Assembly: GCF_003814875.1 (NCBI RefSeq)
Contig: NZ_RKQF01000001.1
Span: 1,736,001-1,800,000 of the forward strand
Reading direction: 5' to 3'
Length of the DNA stretch: 64,000 bases
Origin: Streptomyces sp. Ag109_O5-1
GTDB lineage: Bacteria; Actinomycetota; Actinomycetes; Streptomycetales; Streptomycetaceae
This document shows positions 16,962 to 25,500 of this stretch, in pieces. A program made the translations under genes and the position numbers. The notes under the pieces are model-generated. The model was given only the letters and a program-made list of their open reading frames with translations. It had not been told where the DNA came from and did no database searches. Numbering within the stretch: position 1 is the first letter of the stretch; each line of letters opens with the position of its first letter.

Positions 16962-17488
16962 CCGGCCGACACCCAAACCTCTCCCAGCGCTTATGGAACG
17001 ATACTGTAAGCCCCCACGACTACTCAACTGTCGGAGGTGAAAAGTATCAGGCAGCCGTATTGGAACAGTACAAGCTCTACGTCGAAATGGCCGATCGGAT
17101 CAGCTCACGTCGAAGTCTGACAAACACCTTCTTCGTGACCATCAACACAGGATTTCTCGCCGCGATGGGCGCCGTCAGCCGGTCGGCTCTAAGGGATGCG
17201 CCAGCCTGGGGCCTGACGCTGATCACCATAGTCGCTCTGTGCCAGTGCGCCGTGTGGTTCATGCTGATCCGCTCCTACAAGCAGCTCAACGGGGCGAAGT
17301 ACAAAGTCATCGGTGAGCTGGAGAAGCGAATGCCGGCGCTGCTGTACTCGGACGCTGAATGGGCCGAGCTCGGCGAAGGGAAGTCGTTCCGGGACTACGC
17401 GCCGCTCACACACGTTGAGCTATGGGTGCCCGCGTCGTTCGCTGCGCTCTACGTGGTGACCGTCGGCGTTGTGCTCATCGCAAGGTGA
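16958..17488 (+). CDS. Two-TM membrane protein, candidate effector
   Basis: 176 codons, overlapping the upstream gene by 4 nt. The soluble start ends in YKLYVEMADRISSRRSLTNT, followed by TM1 near residues 54-75 (FFVTINTGFLAAMGAVS) and TM2 near 84-105 (LTLITIVALCQCAVWFML). A cytosolic region (KYKVIGELEKRMPALLY) precedes a third hydrophobic stretch at the C-terminus (SFAALYVVTVGVVLI). This resembles the SLATT/2TM membrane effectors that accompany nucleotide-sensing proteins in predicted bacterial conflict systems. The pore-forming or membrane-depolarising role is inferred from that family resemblance and the operon. Confidence 0.7.
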   Translation: MTGRHPNLSQRLWNDTVSPHDYSTVGGEKYQAAVLEQYKLYVEMADRISSRRSLTNTFFVTINTGFLAAMGAVSRSALRDAPAWGLTLITIVALCQCAVWFMLIRSYKQLNGAKYKVIGELEKRMPALLYSDAEWAELGEGKSFRDYAPLTHVELWVPASFAALYVVTVGVVLIAR

Positions 17489-17788
17489 CCGGGCTGGTGG
17501 GCCGGCGCCGAAAGCGGGCCCACCGCTCCATGCCGGACAGGAACATCCTGTGGTCAAGCAACAAGCACCCCGGCCTGATCACCGACCAGGAGCCCGTATT
17601 CGAGCCGCTTATGCTGGAATTACTGGCTCGGTTGGGGATGGCGGCGGAGTACCGGACCCCAGCCGCGCCGGCGTAGCACCCTGCTCATCAGCTGGTCCAG
17701 AGATGCGCGTGGGTACGTGGCGGCTGCGGCTGCACGCCGGAAGCCGGGGACAGCCGCAGCCGTACTCTGCCTCTAGAGATCTTTAACG
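17489..17788. other. Intergenic region between 2TM gene and IS remnant
   Basis: Contains a 12-bp inverted repeat (17721-17732 with 17751-17762, CGGCTGCGGCTG) that probably terminates the NDT-S1/2TM operon. A short open stretch 17531-17676 (PDRNILWSSNKHPGLITD) has no recognised family. Confidence 0.55.
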
Positions 17789-18465
17789 GTGCGGGTTACG
17801 ACGGGTCGTGACGGCGGTTGTGGTCTGCGCTATGCCTGGAGGATGAGGTATCCCGATGGCGGTGGATTGACGGCCAAGGAGCGGGCTCGGCGTGAGCAGG
17901 TCCGGCTCGAAGCCGCTGACCTCATCGAGGCCGGGGCCAGCGACCGGGAGGTGGCCCGGCCATTCAGGGTGACCCGGATGTCGGTGAACCGCTGGCGGCG
18001 GGCGTTGGCTTCGGGCGGTCGGCAGGCCCTGGTCTCCAAGGGGCCCGGCGGGGCCCGCTGCAAGCTCGATGCGGGACAACTCCGTTTCCTGGAAGCCGTA
18101 TTGGATGCCGGACCGGCCGCTTCCGGCTGGTCCGACCAGTGCTGGACGTTATCGAGGATCGCCGAGATCGTGCGTCGCTGGTTCGGTGTGGAATACACCC
18201 TGGCCGGACTGGACCTGCTGCTGCACCGCATCGGCTGGAGCGTGCAGATGCCCTCCCGCAAGGCCACCGAGCGGGACGAGGCGAAGATCGCCGCATGGAA
18301 GGACGAGCAGTGGCCCCTCATAAAAAGAGGGCGGCGGACTTGGGCGCCTGGCTCTGCTTCGAGGACGAAGCCGGCCAGGGCCTGAGGCCGCCCCAGGGCC
18401 GCACCTGGGGCCACCGGGGCCGCACCCCGCTGGTGCGCGTCACCGCCCAGGGCACCAAACGTGTC
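17789..18465 (+). pseudogene. IS630-family transposase remnant (5' part)
   Basis: The N-terminal winged-helix region of an IS630-type transposase is clear ([40 protein letters not shown]). The frame shifts at the CATAAAAAGAG run near 18320, after which a second frame carries the DDE start [20 protein letters not shown] with the first catalytic Asp. It is cut at 18465 (GTKRV) by the younger element that begins at the TA dinucleotide 18466-18467. A short continuation (AGLAISQPARP) may lie beyond 20667. Dead copy. Confidence 0.75.
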
Positions 18466-18497
18466 TAGTGCTTTGACCGGGATGGTTCGCCGGGTTG
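18466..18497. repeat. Left inverted repeat of IS630-type element
   Basis: Reads TAGTGCTTTGACCGGG inward and matches the right end with a few mismatches over about 32 bp. Confidence 0.8.
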
Positions 18498-18554
18498 AGG
18501 CTCGTGGCGGTTGGATGGGCGGTGGCTTCCGTTGATCTGACCGTTGGGGGTGTG

Positions 18555-19676
18555 GTGGCTGAGCCTGTCCGTGTGCGCAGGTTGACCGACCAGGAGGGGC
18601 AGAAGCTGCAGCAGATCGTGCGCCGGGGCAGCACCAGCTCGGTGCGCTACCGACGCGCGATGATGCTGCTGGCCTCGGCCGGCGGGAACCGGGCCCCGGT
18701 GATCGCCCAGTTGGTGCAGGCCGACGAGGACACCGTCCGGGATGTGATCCACCGGTTCAACGAGATCGGTCTGGCCTGCTTGGACCCTCGGTGGGCGGGA
18801 GGCCGTCCCCGCCTTCTCAGTCCTGACGACGAGGGCTTCGTCGTCCAGACGGCCACCACCCGCCCGACCAAGCTCGGCCAGCCTTTCACCCGCTGGTCAA
18901 TTCGTAAACTCGCTGCCTACCTGCGGAAAGTGCACGGCCGCGTGATCAGGATCGGCCGTGAGGCGTTACGGTGCCTGCTCGCCCGCCGCGGCGTCACCTT
19001 CCAGCGCACCAAGACCTGGAAGGAGTCACCGGACCCCGACCGCGACACCAAACTCGACCGCATCGAGCACGTCCTGGAACGCTTCCTGGACCGGGTGTTC
19101 GCGTTCGACGAGTTCGGGCCGCTCGGCATCCGCCCCACTGCCGGCTCCGGCTGGGCGCCCGCCGGTCACCCCGAGCGGCACCCCGCGACCTACCACCGCA
19201 CCCATGGCGTCCGCTACTTCCACGGCTGCTACTCGGTCGGCGACGACACGCTCTGGGGCGTCAACCGCCGCAAGAAGGGCGCCAACAACACCCTGGCCGC
19301 CCTCCGGACGATCCGCGCGGCCCGCCCGGACGGCGCCCCGATCTACGTCATCCTGGACAACCTTTCCGCACACAAGGGCCAGCAGATCCGGCGCTGGGCC
19401 AAGAAGAACCGCGTCGAGCTGTGCTTCACCCCGACCTACGCGTCCTGGGCCAACCCGATCGAGGCCCATTTCGGGCCGCTGCGGCAGTTCACGATCGCGA
19501 ACTCCCACCACCGCAATCACACCGTTCAGACCCGGGCCCTGCACGCCTACCTGCGCTGGCGCAACACGAACGCCCGCCACCCCGACGTCCTCGCCGCCCA
19601 ACGCCGCGAGCGTGCCCGCGTCCGCAGCGAGAAGGGCATCCGTTGGGGCGGACGCCCACTCGACACGGCAGCCTGA
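18555..19676 (+). CDS. IS630-family transposase
   Basis: 373 codons from GTG 18555 with GGGGGT upstream; an in-frame ATG at 18495 lies within the terminal repeat and is less likely. The N-terminal helix-turn-helix region is near residues 15-60 (RRAMMLLASAGGNRAPVIAQ). The catalytic DDE core shows FDEFGP (Asp), VILDNLSAHKG (Asp, with the IS630 DN-SAHK signature) and WANPIEAHFGPL (Glu). No interruption is seen, so it may be active. It cuts at TA targets, which agrees with the flanking TA. Confidence 0.92.
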   Translation: MAEPVRVRRLTDQEGQKLQQIVRRGSTSSVRYRRAMMLLASAGGNRAPVIAQLVQADEDTVRDVIHRFNEIGLACLDPRWAGGRPRLLSPDDEGFVVQTATTRPTKLGQPFTRWSIRKLAAYLRKVHGRVIRIGREALRCLLARRGVTFQRTKTWKESPDPDRDTKLDRIEHVLERFLDRVFAFDEFGPLGIRPTAGSGWAPAGHPERHPATYHRTHGVRYFHGCYSVGDDTLWGVNRRKKGANNTLAALRTIRAARPDGAPIYVILDNLSAHKGQQIRRWAKKNRVELCFTPTYASWANPIEAHFGPLRQFTIANSHHRNHTVQTRALHAYLRWRNTNARHPDVLAAQRRERARVRSEKGIRWGGRPLDTAA

Positions 19677-19707
19677 CGACCCGGTGAACCGTCGCGTCAA
19701 AACGCTA
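19677..19707. repeat. Internal decayed terminal repeat
   Basis: Its reverse complement begins TAGCGTTTTGACGCG and continues GGTTCACCGGGTCG, matching the outer ends with several changes. It lies immediately after the transposase stop and probably marks the original right end of the parent IS. Confidence 0.7.
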
Positions 19708-19726
19708 AAAGGGAAATAGCGCCATC

Positions 19727-20542
19727 TCAACCCAGCAGCTCCATCAGGCGGTCGGCCTGCCGCTCTGCGGTGCCGGGTGGATTCCTGGGGCTGTCTGGAT
19801 CGTCGAACGACAACAGGAACAGCCAGACAAGGGCGAGGAGCCGCCGACAGTCGCGAAGCCGGGATGCCTCGGCTGCGGTCAAGTCGACGTGTGCCAAGAA
19901 CGAGGAGACATCGAGAGGCGGTCCGATCCAACTGGACACGTGCTCGGTGATCTCGGCCAACTCGAAGGCTCGATCACTACGGCCGGAGTCCTCGAAGTCG
20001 ACGACGTGGACCTTGTGTCCGTCCCAGAGGTAGTTGGCGAGGTTGCCGTCTCCAGGCCCGAACGCTGCTGGGACGTCACGCTCGCCGTTCTCCAGACCCG
20101 ACTGGGCCAGCCACGCCAATCCAGCGACCTTGCCGCGGGCTACTACGCTGCTGTCGTCACGACGCTTGACAGCTGACCAGGTACGCAGGTGCGTGATCAG
20201 CTCGCCTTGATGTCCTGGCCTGAGCGGAACTCCCGCGAGCACTGACGGCGGGACCGCATTGTGCATTGCGGTGACGGCATCCGCGAGGGCCTTCAGCTGC
20301 CGGTGGTCGAGAGAGCGCCCCCGCAGAGGCGAGCCATTCAGCCGGGACATCACGAGGGTCGGCTGCGGCGCAGCCAACTTCGATAGAAGCGGCTTGGCGG
20401 CCAAGCCGGGAGCGTACGCGGCAAGCAGTGTCAGGGCACGCAACTCGCGCTCGCACCGCTCGCGGTCTCCCACGCTGAACCGCTTGATGACACTGGTTGG
20501 TCCCATCTCGATCGCGTGAGTGCTCCATCGATCTGAACTCAT
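19727..20542 (-). CDS. Phosphotransferase (APH-like kinase) passenger
   Basis: 271 codons from ATG 20542. It has an aminoglycoside/choline-kinase-like fold: a small lobe (SVIKRFSVGDRERCERELRAL), the nucleotide region LVMSRLNGSPL near 62-72, a catalytic loop GPGDGNLANYLW near 162-173 where HGDxxxxN has become GPGDGNLAN, and the metal-binding VDFEDSGRSDRAFELAE. The Asp and Asn are kept; the usual catalytic-loop His is replaced. It may give drug resistance or act on a small metabolite. It is read towards the transposase within the mobile unit. No GGAGG lies upstream of its ATG, so translation may be leaderless. Confidence 0.82.
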   Translation of the reverse strand: MSSDRWSTHAIEMGPTSVIKRFSVGDRERCERELRALTLLAAYAPGLAAKPLLSKLAAPQPTLVMSRLNGSPLRGRSLDHRQLKALADAVTAMHNAVPPSVLAGVPLRPGHQGELITHLRTWSAVKRRDDSSVVARGKVAGLAWLAQSGLENGERDVPAAFGPGDGNLANYLWDGHKVHVVDFEDSGRSDRAFELAEITEHVSSWIGPPLDVSSFLAHVDLTAAEASRLRDCRRLLALVWLFLLSFDDPDSPRNPPGTAERQADRLMELLG

Positions 20543-20635
20543 GGGAGGTGATCTTGCCAGGCGTCAGCCTGTCGCAGGAGACGCTGACAACCGATCGAAC
20601 CCCACGGTCTCGCCGACTCGCTTCGGCAACCTGAC

Positions 20636-20667
20636 CAACCCGGTGAACCTACGCGGTCAAAGCACTA
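20636..20667. repeat. Right inverted repeat of IS630-type element
   Basis: Ends GGTCAAAGCACTA at 20667, the reverse complement of the left end TAGTGCTTTGACC, and is followed by host sequence after TA. Confidence 0.8.
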
Positions 20668-21193
20668 GCAGGTGAGAGCTGGGCTGGCTATCTCGCAGCC
20701 CGCCAGGCCGAATAGATCAACGGACAAAATCCGCTGACCTGCTGAAACGTGGCTCCCGGGGCGTGGGCTTCCAGTGAACAGTTATGGCGTCTCCGGTGAA
20801 CTGCCTCTTGTTCGGCTTGCGGGTGTCTGGCTGTCTCACGGGTTGCCACCTAGTCCCGGGTTTTGACGGGCCACCGGCGCTCTGTTCACCCTGACCGGCC
20901 TGGCCTCACTTCCGGACCACCCCGCCGCCGAGGACTTGATCCGAAGTTCAGCGCGATGAGCGGCAAGGTCGTGGGCAGCGAGCACGCCGTCCTATGCCGC
21001 GTCCACGACCTGCAGGTACCACCGGAGATTTTCACCGAAGTCGTGCAGGACAGACTGTGCCAGTCAAGATCCTCGAGTCAGGGTCAGTCCTGCGGAGTGA
21101 GCTGGACGATTGGGATTGCGCGGTCCGTCTGCTGTGCGTACTCGTCGTACAGCGGAAGGATGCGCATCCGCCATCAACGACTAGACCTGCTCG
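20668..21193. other. Degenerate non-coding stretch
   Basis: No intact gene. Up to about 20740 it may hold a decayed continuation of the host IS630 transposase (AGLAISQPARP). The rest shows no recognised sequence. Confidence 0.45.
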
Positions 21194-21500
21194 TCATCGC
21201 TGGGGGACGTCGATCAGGACGCGGCCACGGCTACCAGCGTCCATGCGGTCGTGGGCCTGGGCGATGTCGTGAGCGGGAAGCGGGCGCCGACATCGACGGT
21301 CAGGGCGCCGACGGCGGCCGCGGCGGTGAGGTCGCGGGCGGCTTGGCGTTTGGCCTCGGCGGGGAAGTCGTCGCTGCCGAGCAGGCGCAGGGTGACGTTG
21401 TTGAACAGCAGGGTCAAGAACGGGATCTCGGTGCGGTCGGAGCGGGTGGCGTACGCGGTGATGATGGGGGTGCCCTGCCGCGCAGCGCCGGCTGCGCCGT
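21194..21500 (-). pseudogene. 3' remnant of NAD(P)H:quinone oxidoreductase
   Basis: Translating leftward gives a C-terminal MDR/quinone-reductase sequence: GTPIITAYATRSDR, then LLFNNVTLRLLGSDDFPAEAK, AARDLTAAAAVGALT and, after a frameshift near 21270, FPAHDIAQAHDRM-like residues ending GRVLIDVPQR. The cofactor-binding N-terminal half and the start are missing. A pseudogene separated from the regulators downstream by about 200 bases of nothing recognisable. Confidence 0.75.
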
Positions 21501-21701
21501 GACCGGCGAGATGTGGATCGCGGCCCTGAGCCGGCCTGCTCGAGGCGATCCCTCACAAGCGAGTGATCCACGGGATCGACGCGGATGGGTCGGTTCCGTC
21601 CGGCTCGCTGCTTCCTGGCGGGGGTCGCAGGAGTCGGCTTTTCCACGGCACCCGGAGCGGGAGGGCTTCACGGTCCGGGTGCCGGGCGGCGGTTTCCGGC
21701 A

Positions 21702-22346
21702 TCAGACCAGGCCTGACTCGTAAGCAGCGATTACGAGTTGGACTCGATCCCGGGCGGCGAGCTTGGTCAGCAGCCGCGCCACGTGGCTCTTGGTGGTGGC
21801 CATGCTGATGTACAGGTGGGCGGCGATTTCGGCGTTGGACATGCCGCGTCCGATGAGGGTCAGTACCTCGCGTTCGCGGTCGGTGACCCCCTTGATCTCA
21901 CGTCGGCGTCGCGCGGGGATGGCGCCCCCGCCGGTGAACTCCTTGATGAGGCGGCGGGTGACGCCTGGTGCGATCAGGGCGTCGCCGGCTGCGACGACGC
22001 GGAGGGCCGTCACAATGTCGTCCAACACCATGTCCTTGATCAGGAAGCCGCTGGCGCCGGCGTGCAGTGAGGCGTACACGTTCTCGTCGTCGTCGAAGGT
22101 GGTGAGGATGACCACGCTCGCCCGGGTTCCTGCCTTGATGAGCCGGGTGGCCTCGATGCCGTCCATGACGGGCATCCGGATGTCCATCACGACGACGTCG
22201 GGGTGGAGCTCGGTGGTCAACTGGACAGCTTCGGTGCCGGTTCCGGCTTCCCCGATGATCTCGATGTCCGGGATGTCGTGGATCAGCATGCGCAGACCGG
22301 CGCGGACTACCGGCTGATCGTCGGCAAGGAGCACACGGATCGTCAT
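21702..22346 (-). CDS. NarL-type response regulator
   Basis: 214 codons. The receiver domain has the phospho-acceptor Asp54 in VVVMDIRMPVMDG, the acidic pair ADDQ at 8-11, and the conserved Thr and Lys (LTTFDDDE, FLIKD). The C-terminal LuxR helix-turn-helix has GVTDREREVLTLIGRGMSNAEIA. Its ATG overlaps the upstream kinase stop (ATGA), forming one operon. It likely controls the divergent ABC exporter at 23646, the usual target of this gene arrangement in actinomycetes (inference). Confidence 0.95.
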   Translation of the reverse strand: MTIRVLLADDQPVVRAGLRMLIHDIPDIEIIGEAGTGTEAVQLTTELHPDVVVMDIRMPVMDGIEATRLIKAGTRASVVILTTFDDDENVYASLHAGASGFLIKDMVLDDIVTALRVVAAGDALIAPGVTRRLIKEFTGGGAIPARRRREIKGVTDREREVLTLIGRGMSNAEIAAHLYISMATTKSHVARLLTKLAARDRVQLVIAAYESGLV

Positions 22347-23524
22347 ATCGGCAGCCTAGCCGCGACCCGGAAGCCGCCTTCAGCCCTCGGTCCTGAGGTG
22401 AAGTGGCCGCGGAGCAGGGCGACTCGCTCGCGCATTCCGGTAGTTCCGTAGCCGCTGCGCGGGTCTGTGGTCGCACTTGCGTGTCCGTCGTCGGTGACCT
22501 CGATGGACAGTTCCTCCTCCTGGTAGTCGACGCGGACGAGGCAGTGGGCGGCGCCCGCGTGACGTACGACGTTGGTCACCGACTCCTGGATGACGCGGTA
22601 GGCGGCGAGCTCGATCTCGGTGGTGAGCGGCCGTCGTTGGCCATGCCACTGCACCTCGAGCTGCACTCCGGCGTCCGCCGCCGTCGCGGCCAGTCGGTCG
22701 ATGTCCTCCAGGCTCGGTGGCGGGGTGGACGGCTCCGGTTCCGATTCGGCCTCGCGCAGGACGCCGAGCATCCGTCGCAGCCCGGTCAGCGTCTCCCGGC
22801 TGGTCTGCTCGATGATGCCCAGTGCCTCGCGAACACCGTCCGGCTGGCTCTCGACGGCCCGCTTGGCCGCTCCGGCCTGGATCGCGATGGCGCCGATGCT
22901 GTGGGCCACTATGTCGTGCATCTCCCGGGCGATCCGCAGCCGCTCGGCCTGGACCGCCTGCGTCGCGGCCTGTGCTCGCAGGGCCTCGGCGTGGTCCTGC
23001 CGCAGTCGAATCCAGCTGCCCAGGATCCAGGCAACGGCGGTGGTCACGACGAGGACCGACCATGGACCGGTGAGGACCTCAAAGGCCGCAGCCCCGGGAA
23101 TGAAGGCCGTCGCGGCCAGGGCCCAGACGGCCAGCACGCCGGCCACCGCTGCGGCGGCGGCCCGGCGCGAACGGGTGACAGCTATGTAGAAGACCAGCAC
23201 GTCCGCCGTGAGGAACAGGGGCCACGTGGTGTCCCCGCACACCCGGGCCACGGCCGCCTCGGTCAGCAGCACCGCGAGGACCGGCAACGGTCGGCGGCTC
23301 GCCCAGCCGACCGGCCATGCCATCAGCAGAGCCAGCCCTACCAGGATCCAGCGCGCGATGTGCACAAAGTGACCAGGCGGCAGGAAGACCGGGTGCGCGG
23401 GTTGCGGCATCGCGTTGTACAGAACCAGCGCGAACACGGGGACGGCGCACCAGCCGAGTGCCGTCAGCGGGTCCGGCGACAACCGGCGCAGCAGGGCGGC
23501 GGGCGTCAGGAGGAGGGGTCGCAC
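22343..23524 (-). CDS. Sensor histidine kinase (HisKA_3)
   Basis: 393 codons. The N-terminal half has about five or six hydrophobic segments (VPVFALVLYN, WILVGLALLMAW, LFLTADVLVFYIAV, AVAGVLAVWALAATAF). The dimerisation box REMHDIVAHS carries the phospho-His near residue 205, and the HATPase_c region has the N box and G boxes (TDDGHASATTDPRSGYGTTG). It pairs with the response regulator and is divergent from the ABC operon with a ~120-bp shared promoter gap. The signal is unknown; such systems often sense cell-envelope antibiotics. Confidence 0.95.
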   Translation of the reverse strand: MRPLLLTPAALLRRLSPDPLTALGWCAVPVFALVLYNAMPQPAHPVFLPPGHFVHIARWILVGLALLMAWPVGWASRRPLPVLAVLLTEAAVARVCGDTTWPLFLTADVLVFYIAVTRSRRAAAAAVAGVLAVWALAATAFIPGAAAFEVLTGPWSVLVVTTAVAWILGSWIRLRQDHAEALRAQAATQAVQAERLRIAREMHDIVAHSIGAIAIQAGAAKRAVESQPDGVREALGIIEQTSRETLTGLRRMLGVLREAESEPEPSTPPPSLEDIDRLAATAADAGVQLEVQWHGQRRPLTTEIELAAYRVIQESVTNVVRHAGAAHCLVRVDYQEEELSIEVTDDGHASATTDPRSGYGTTGMRERVALLRGHFTSGPRAEGGFRVAARLPI

Positions 23525-23645
23525 CCGGCGATGCTATCCACCGAGGTCGAGGGTGGTATCGGACCGTGGTCTGCATCCCGCAGGCTGACAAGGCGGGCCT
23601 GTGGACTGATGTGACGCCGGCCCGGTCACCGACAGCCTGGATTGC

Positions 23646-24575
23646 GTGATCGAAATCAACCAGCTGACCAAACGCTACGGCAGCGTGCTGGCCGTGGACG
23701 GCGTGAGCTTCTGCGTCCAACCCGGACAGGTGACCGGGTTCCTCGGCCCCAACGGTGCCGGCAAGACCACCACTATGCGCATGCTTCTCGGTCTGAACGC
23801 TCCCACCAGTGGCACCGCCACCATTAACGGTCGTCCCTTCCGCGAGTTCGGAACGGGCCTGCGCCACGTGGGCGCCCTGCTGGACGCAGGCGACGTCCAC
23901 CGGGGGCGCACCGCGAACGCACACTTGGCCGCCCTGGCCCGCAGCAACGGCCTGCCCCGCCGCCGGGTGGAGGAAGTCCTTGAGATGGTGGGTCTGGGCG
24001 AGGCGGGTCGTCGGCGGGTCGGCAGTTTCTCGCTGGGCATGCGCCAGCGCCTGGGGATCGCCACCGCCCTGCTCGGCGATCCGCCGGTCCTGCTCTTCGA
24101 CGAACCGATCAACGGCCTGGACCCCGAGGGCATCCGGTGGGCCCGCGAGCTGTTCCGCCGCCTGGCCGCCGAGGGACGTACTGTCTTTGTCTCCAGCCAC
24201 CTGATGAGCGAGATGGAGCACACCGCCGACCACCTCATCGTCGTCGGCGACGGCAGGCTGCTCGCCGATGAGCCCCTCGCCGACTTCGCAGCCCGCGCCA
24301 CCACCGCCGGCGCCACTGTCCAAACCCCCGACCCGGCCGCGCTGGCCGAGGTGCTGCGCAACGCGGGAGCCTCAGTGCTGTCGCAGGGCCATGACACCCT
24401 CACCGTCACCGGCCTCACCACGGCCCGGATCAACGAACTCGCCTTCACCCACCGTGTCCTGGTCCACGAGGTCAGCGCGCACGTCGGAACACTGGAGGAC
24501 GCCTTCATGGAACTGACCGCCGCCAGCGTCCAGTACCGCGCGTCGGCCACGCCCGGAAGGAGCAAGGACCGATGA
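23646..24575 (+). CDS. ABC transporter ATP-binding protein
   Basis: 309 codons from GTG 23646. Walker A GPNGAGKTT near residues 36-44, ABC signature SLGMRQRLGIA, Walker B LLFDEPINGLDPEG and the switch His in SSHLMSEMEHTADHLIV are all present. The ~80-residue C-terminal extension is typical of the bacitracin-exporter (BcrA) type. Its end overlaps the first permease by 4 nt (ATGA). It energises the two permeases; substrate likely a peptide or lipid-II-binding antibiotic, by analogy. Confidence 0.95.
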   Translation: MIEINQLTKRYGSVLAVDGVSFCVQPGQVTGFLGPNGAGKTTTMRMLLGLNAPTSGTATINGRPFREFGTGLRHVGALLDAGDVHRGRTANAHLAALARSNGLPRRRVEEVLEMVGLGEAGRRRVGSFSLGMRQRLGIATALLGDPPVLLFDEPINGLDPEGIRWARELFRRLAAEGRTVFVSSHLMSEMEHTADHLIVVGDGRLLADEPLADFAARATTAGATVQTPDPAALAEVLRNAGASVLSQGHDTLTVTGLTTARINELAFTHRVLVHEVSAHVGTLEDAFMELTAASVQYRASATPGRSKDR

Positions 24576-25429
24576 CCACCCTTTCGACGCCCCCCGCAAA
24601 GGCAACCCGCCACGGTGCCGGGAAACCTGCCCTCTGGCGCGACCTGCTCGGCGCCGAATGGATCAAACTCTGGTCGCTGCGCTCGACCCCCATCGTGCTG
24701 GGCGTCCTCCTTTCGCTCTACCTGTACCTGGCCTACCACGCCGCCCAGCTCGACCACGACTCCTACCCGACCTGGCCCGCCTTCGCCAAGCTCGACCCGG
24801 ACCCCGCGCACGACGCCTTCGACTTTCCGAAGTTCCTCCTGCTCATGGCCACCGCCGGCACGATCGGCGCAATGAGCGTCGTGGGCGAACACGCGAGCGG
24901 GCTGATCCGCGCCACCCTCATCGCCGTGCCGGCCCGAGGCCGCGTGATACTCGCCAAGGCCACGGTGGTGACCGCTGTACTGGCTGTCCTCGGCCTGCTC
25001 ATCGGGGTCGGGGGCTGGGGCATCACCCTGGCCGTCATCTCGGACCGGATCAGCGGCTTCTCCTTCACCACCCCCGGCATCTGGCGCCTCATCGCAGGCA
25101 CCACGGTCATGGTCCCGGTCTGCGGCCTGATCGGCATGGCCACCGCCACGCTCATCCGCAACACGGCCGGAAGCGTGTTCGCCGTTCTCGCCTTCTTCCT
25201 GGTCGGTCCACTGGCTGTCAAGGCGCGCCTCCCCCTGCTGTCCGACGATCAGCGAGCAGACCTGGGCAATACCCTTCCCGCGTATGCCTGGGGCCGCCTG
25301 AAGACCATGAGCCATGGGCACCTCGTGGAACGCGTCTCCTCGATCCCGGCGGCCTGGATCTCACTCACCGTCTGGGCCGTCGTCTCGGTAGTCATCACTG
25401 TGACGGTCCTGCGGCGCCGCGACGTGTGA
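24572..25429 (+). CDS. ABC exporter permease 1
   Basis: 285 codons. ABC-2 type permease: a charged N-terminus (ATRHGAGKPALWRDLLGAEWIKLWSLRS) followed by about six TM helices (IVLGVLLSLYLYLAY, FLLLMATAGTIGAMSVVGEH, ATVVTAVLAVLGLLIGV, GTTVMVPVCGLIGMATA, FAVLAFFLVGPLAV, ISLTVWAVVSVVITVTVL). The loop SGLIRATLIAVPARGRVILAK is diagnostic of this family and is shared with permease 2. Translationally coupled to the ATPase. Confidence 0.92.
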   Translation: MTTLSTPPAKATRHGAGKPALWRDLLGAEWIKLWSLRSTPIVLGVLLSLYLYLAYHAAQLDHDSYPTWPAFAKLDPDPAHDAFDFPKFLLLMATAGTIGAMSVVGEHASGLIRATLIAVPARGRVILAKATVVTAVLAVLGLLIGVGGWGITLAVISDRISGFSFTTPGIWRLIAGTTVMVPVCGLIGMATATLIRNTAGSVFAVLAFFLVGPLAVKARLPLLSDDQRADLGNTLPAYAWGRLKTMSHGHLVERVSSIPAAWISLTVWAVVSVVITVTVLRRRDV

Positions 25430-25500
25430 CCACGGTGCCGACACCGACACCCGAGCAAGCACGCCCCCTCCGGGCTGAGATGCCGCCACAAAGGAATCCC

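Larger units (their letters stand above)
18466..20667. mobile_element. IS630-type element carrying a phosphotransferase gene
   Basis: Bounded by outer inverted repeats (left 18466-18497, right 20636-20667; both ends read TAGTGCTTTGACC inward) and by TA at each end, as expected for an IS630/Tc1 target. It contains a complete transposase and a leftward phosphotransferase passenger. A third, decayed copy of the terminal repeat (19677-19707) sits just after the transposase, so the original single-gene IS probably gained the passenger by using a more distant end. Confidence 0.75.

Noticed and set aside
20530..20556. Perfect-looking ribosome binding site GGGAGGTGATC and TTG on the plus strand
   Set aside because: The downstream frame ends after about 26 codons without any similarity. 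It is the reverse complement of the region before the phosphotransferase ATG and probably coincidental.
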